Positions 60,671-62,000 of a DNA stretch of 62,000 nucleotides are shown piece after piece. The stretch's first letter is position 1. Every line of letters starts with the position of its first letter. Origin of the DNA: Polytrichum commune (lineage: Eukaryota > Streptophyta > Polytrichopsida > Polytrichales > Polytrichaceae); the NCBI GenBank assembly GCA_950295325.1, contig OX485803.1, positions 33,805,554 through 33,867,553 on the forward strand. Direction: 5' to 3'. The translations under genes were made by a program, and so were the position numbers. The notes beneath the pieces are model-generated. The model saw nothing but the letters and a program-made list of their open reading frames with translations, was not told the origin of the DNA and made no database searches.

Positions 60671-60925
60671 GGGTTCCTTGCCTTGTCTATTAGAATTTTT
60701 TGACGAATGAATCTTATTCGATGAAATTTTACATTTGGATTAAGACAATGCTTAACCAAAAATACTTTCAGATTCCTACCCGGATGGTATCGACGGCACC
60801 ACAAATATCTTCATAAACATCGCAACTTTATGCCTTACGAATATTAGCGGTACCGCCCATATCCTTCGTATTTTCTAATGCATTACCACTCCCATACCCT
60901 GAAGGGTATTGGTGGTGTCAAGAAA
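60285..60925. repeat. cluster of GGTATTGGCGG / CCGCCAATACC palindromes
   Basis: A perfect inverted repeat GGGTATTGGCGG-CA-CCGCCAATACCC lies at about 60391-60416. Related half or whole sites are at 60297 (GCCGCCAATATCCTCAAAC), 60787 (GGTATCGACGGCACCAC), 60844 (TATTAGCGGTACCGCC) and 60905 (GGGTATTGGTGGTGTC). The sites surround the likely first exon of the methyltransferase-like relic. Confidence 0.65.
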
Positions 60926-61779
60926 ACTGTGCACTATCCGGTAAGCACAGGGCTCATTTTTTTTATGGTAGTATTTAAAAATTAATAGTACCTTACCCTT
61001 CTCTACACCCTTGTTGTAAATCCCTCTCAATGTTCTCTTCCTAAACCTCAGAATAGTATAGCTCTCATCTAACTCACTATCTTCAAGTGAAACTTGATAG
61101 ACATATTAAGTACCTTATTAAAAGTATCCACACCAAATTTCAACACAAACGAAGCTCATATAAAAAAGTTATGCATGTTTTTCTAACTCTAATTTCCTAG
61201 CATGAATGTTGTGGTATAATATCCGGTCACTAAAACTCTAATAACTTTTAACCATTAAGTCCAATCAATTTCAAATTTTGACACATAATAGATAGATAAG
61301 ATCAAAAGGTAGAGTCAAATTTTTGTAGCCATAGCTATAAAATTCAAAAAGATCCATACTTTCAAACCTTGTTATTTTAGTTGTCTTTGTTGCTAGACAC
61401 CCTTCACTTCAACTTTTTACAACTGTTTTTTCCTAAAGACTGAAGCTTCCAAATTTTTACCTCAACTTTTATATCTTATAAAGAACATCTTCTCAAATTT
61501 TCATAACAATCGAACACTCTAATCATCCACAACTCACAAATCCTTCATTCCAAAGTTTTGTTCACTTAATAATGAATGAAACAATACAAATAGTGCACTT
61601 AGTGCAACCTAGTCATTCTAATCTCTCACCCTCACCGTCTTGTGTAGATGAGGTTCCTAAACATTTTTTCTTCTCAAAATGCTTAAAGCTCCTTCAATTC
61701 TATACAAGTACTAACTCCAAATGCTAACATTCCCCCCCTTAACACACTTCTAACACCCCTTAAATACTCCTCTACCTTG

Positions 61780-61990
61780 CCCCCTTCGGCCAATAGAAAC
61801 CATTGGGGTAAGAATTTCTAGAACCCCAAGTGGCTAACTAATAGGAGACCTTTTGGGTAAAAAACTTCTAGAACCCTTATATTGCTAGAAATAGGAAATG
61901 TTTGGGTTAAAGGTTTCTAGAACCCTTATTCCGCTAGAAATAGAATTTTTTTGGGTTAAAGGCTAATCCGGCAAGCCAATAAGAAAGTTT
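61780..61990. repeat. degenerate tandem repeat of about 60 bp
   Basis: Three to four units share TTCTAGAACCC, GCTAGAAATAG and TTTGGGTTAAAGG-type blocks in the same order, reaching the end of the window, so the array may continue beyond it. Confidence 0.65.
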
Positions 61991-62000
61991 GGATTTAAGG

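Overview
The window looks like nuclear DNA of a land plant, most likely a moss. It is AT-rich and its genes have many GT-AG introns. It carries a gene fusing a protein kinase, a TIR-type-like NB-ARC domain and leucine-rich repeats, an architecture described for mosses (kinase-NBS-LRR, 'PNL'). Genus and species cannot be told from the sequence. Every gene or gene relic I can support lies on the minus strand.

Layout. (1) 1-4.9 kb: mostly non-coding, with a short relic of an alpha/beta-hydrolase gene near 3 kb. (2) 4.95-11.5 kb: a three-exon kinase-NBS-LRR immune-receptor gene of about 1,910 aa. Its LRR exon contains 18 near-identical 144-bp units, and decayed LRR units continue past its stop codon. 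(3) 14.1-15.1 kb: a broken EDR2-like START-domain gene. (4) 15-23 kb: non-coding, with a perfect 249-bp tandem duplication, a three-copy degraded tandem repeat and a GGATGAAT-rich repeat. (5) 23.5-36.9 kb: an apparently intact 18-exon plastid phytyl-ester-synthase-type gene (alpha/beta-hydrolase plus acyltransferase, about 715 aa). All exon phases agree. Its introns hold many small non-autonomous transposons and a 270-bp triplicated repeat. (6) 41.1-47.9 kb: an apparently intact 11-exon SULTR-type sulfate transporter gene (about 649 aa). (7) 48-55.7 kb: no gene recognised; microsatellites and MITEs. (8) 55.8-60.7 kb: a multi-exon relic of a beta-class (N4/N6-type) DNA-methyltransferase-like gene. 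Its exons and splice sites are still readable but it has at least 13 in-frame stops. (9) 60.3-62 kb: clustered GGTATTGGCGG/CCGCCAATACC palindromes and a degenerate repeat of about 60 bp.

The genes do not form a pathway: immune sensing, plastid lipid/phytol ester metabolism and sulfate transport are independent functions. The most notable points are the kinase-NBS-LRR gene with its homogenised LRR array and truncated tail, the methyltransferase-like relic that decayed mainly by stop codons with few indels, and two to three MITE families sharing one terminal motif that have colonised a single gene. Exon coordinates were derived by hand from splice motifs, reading phase and family resemblance, without any database search.
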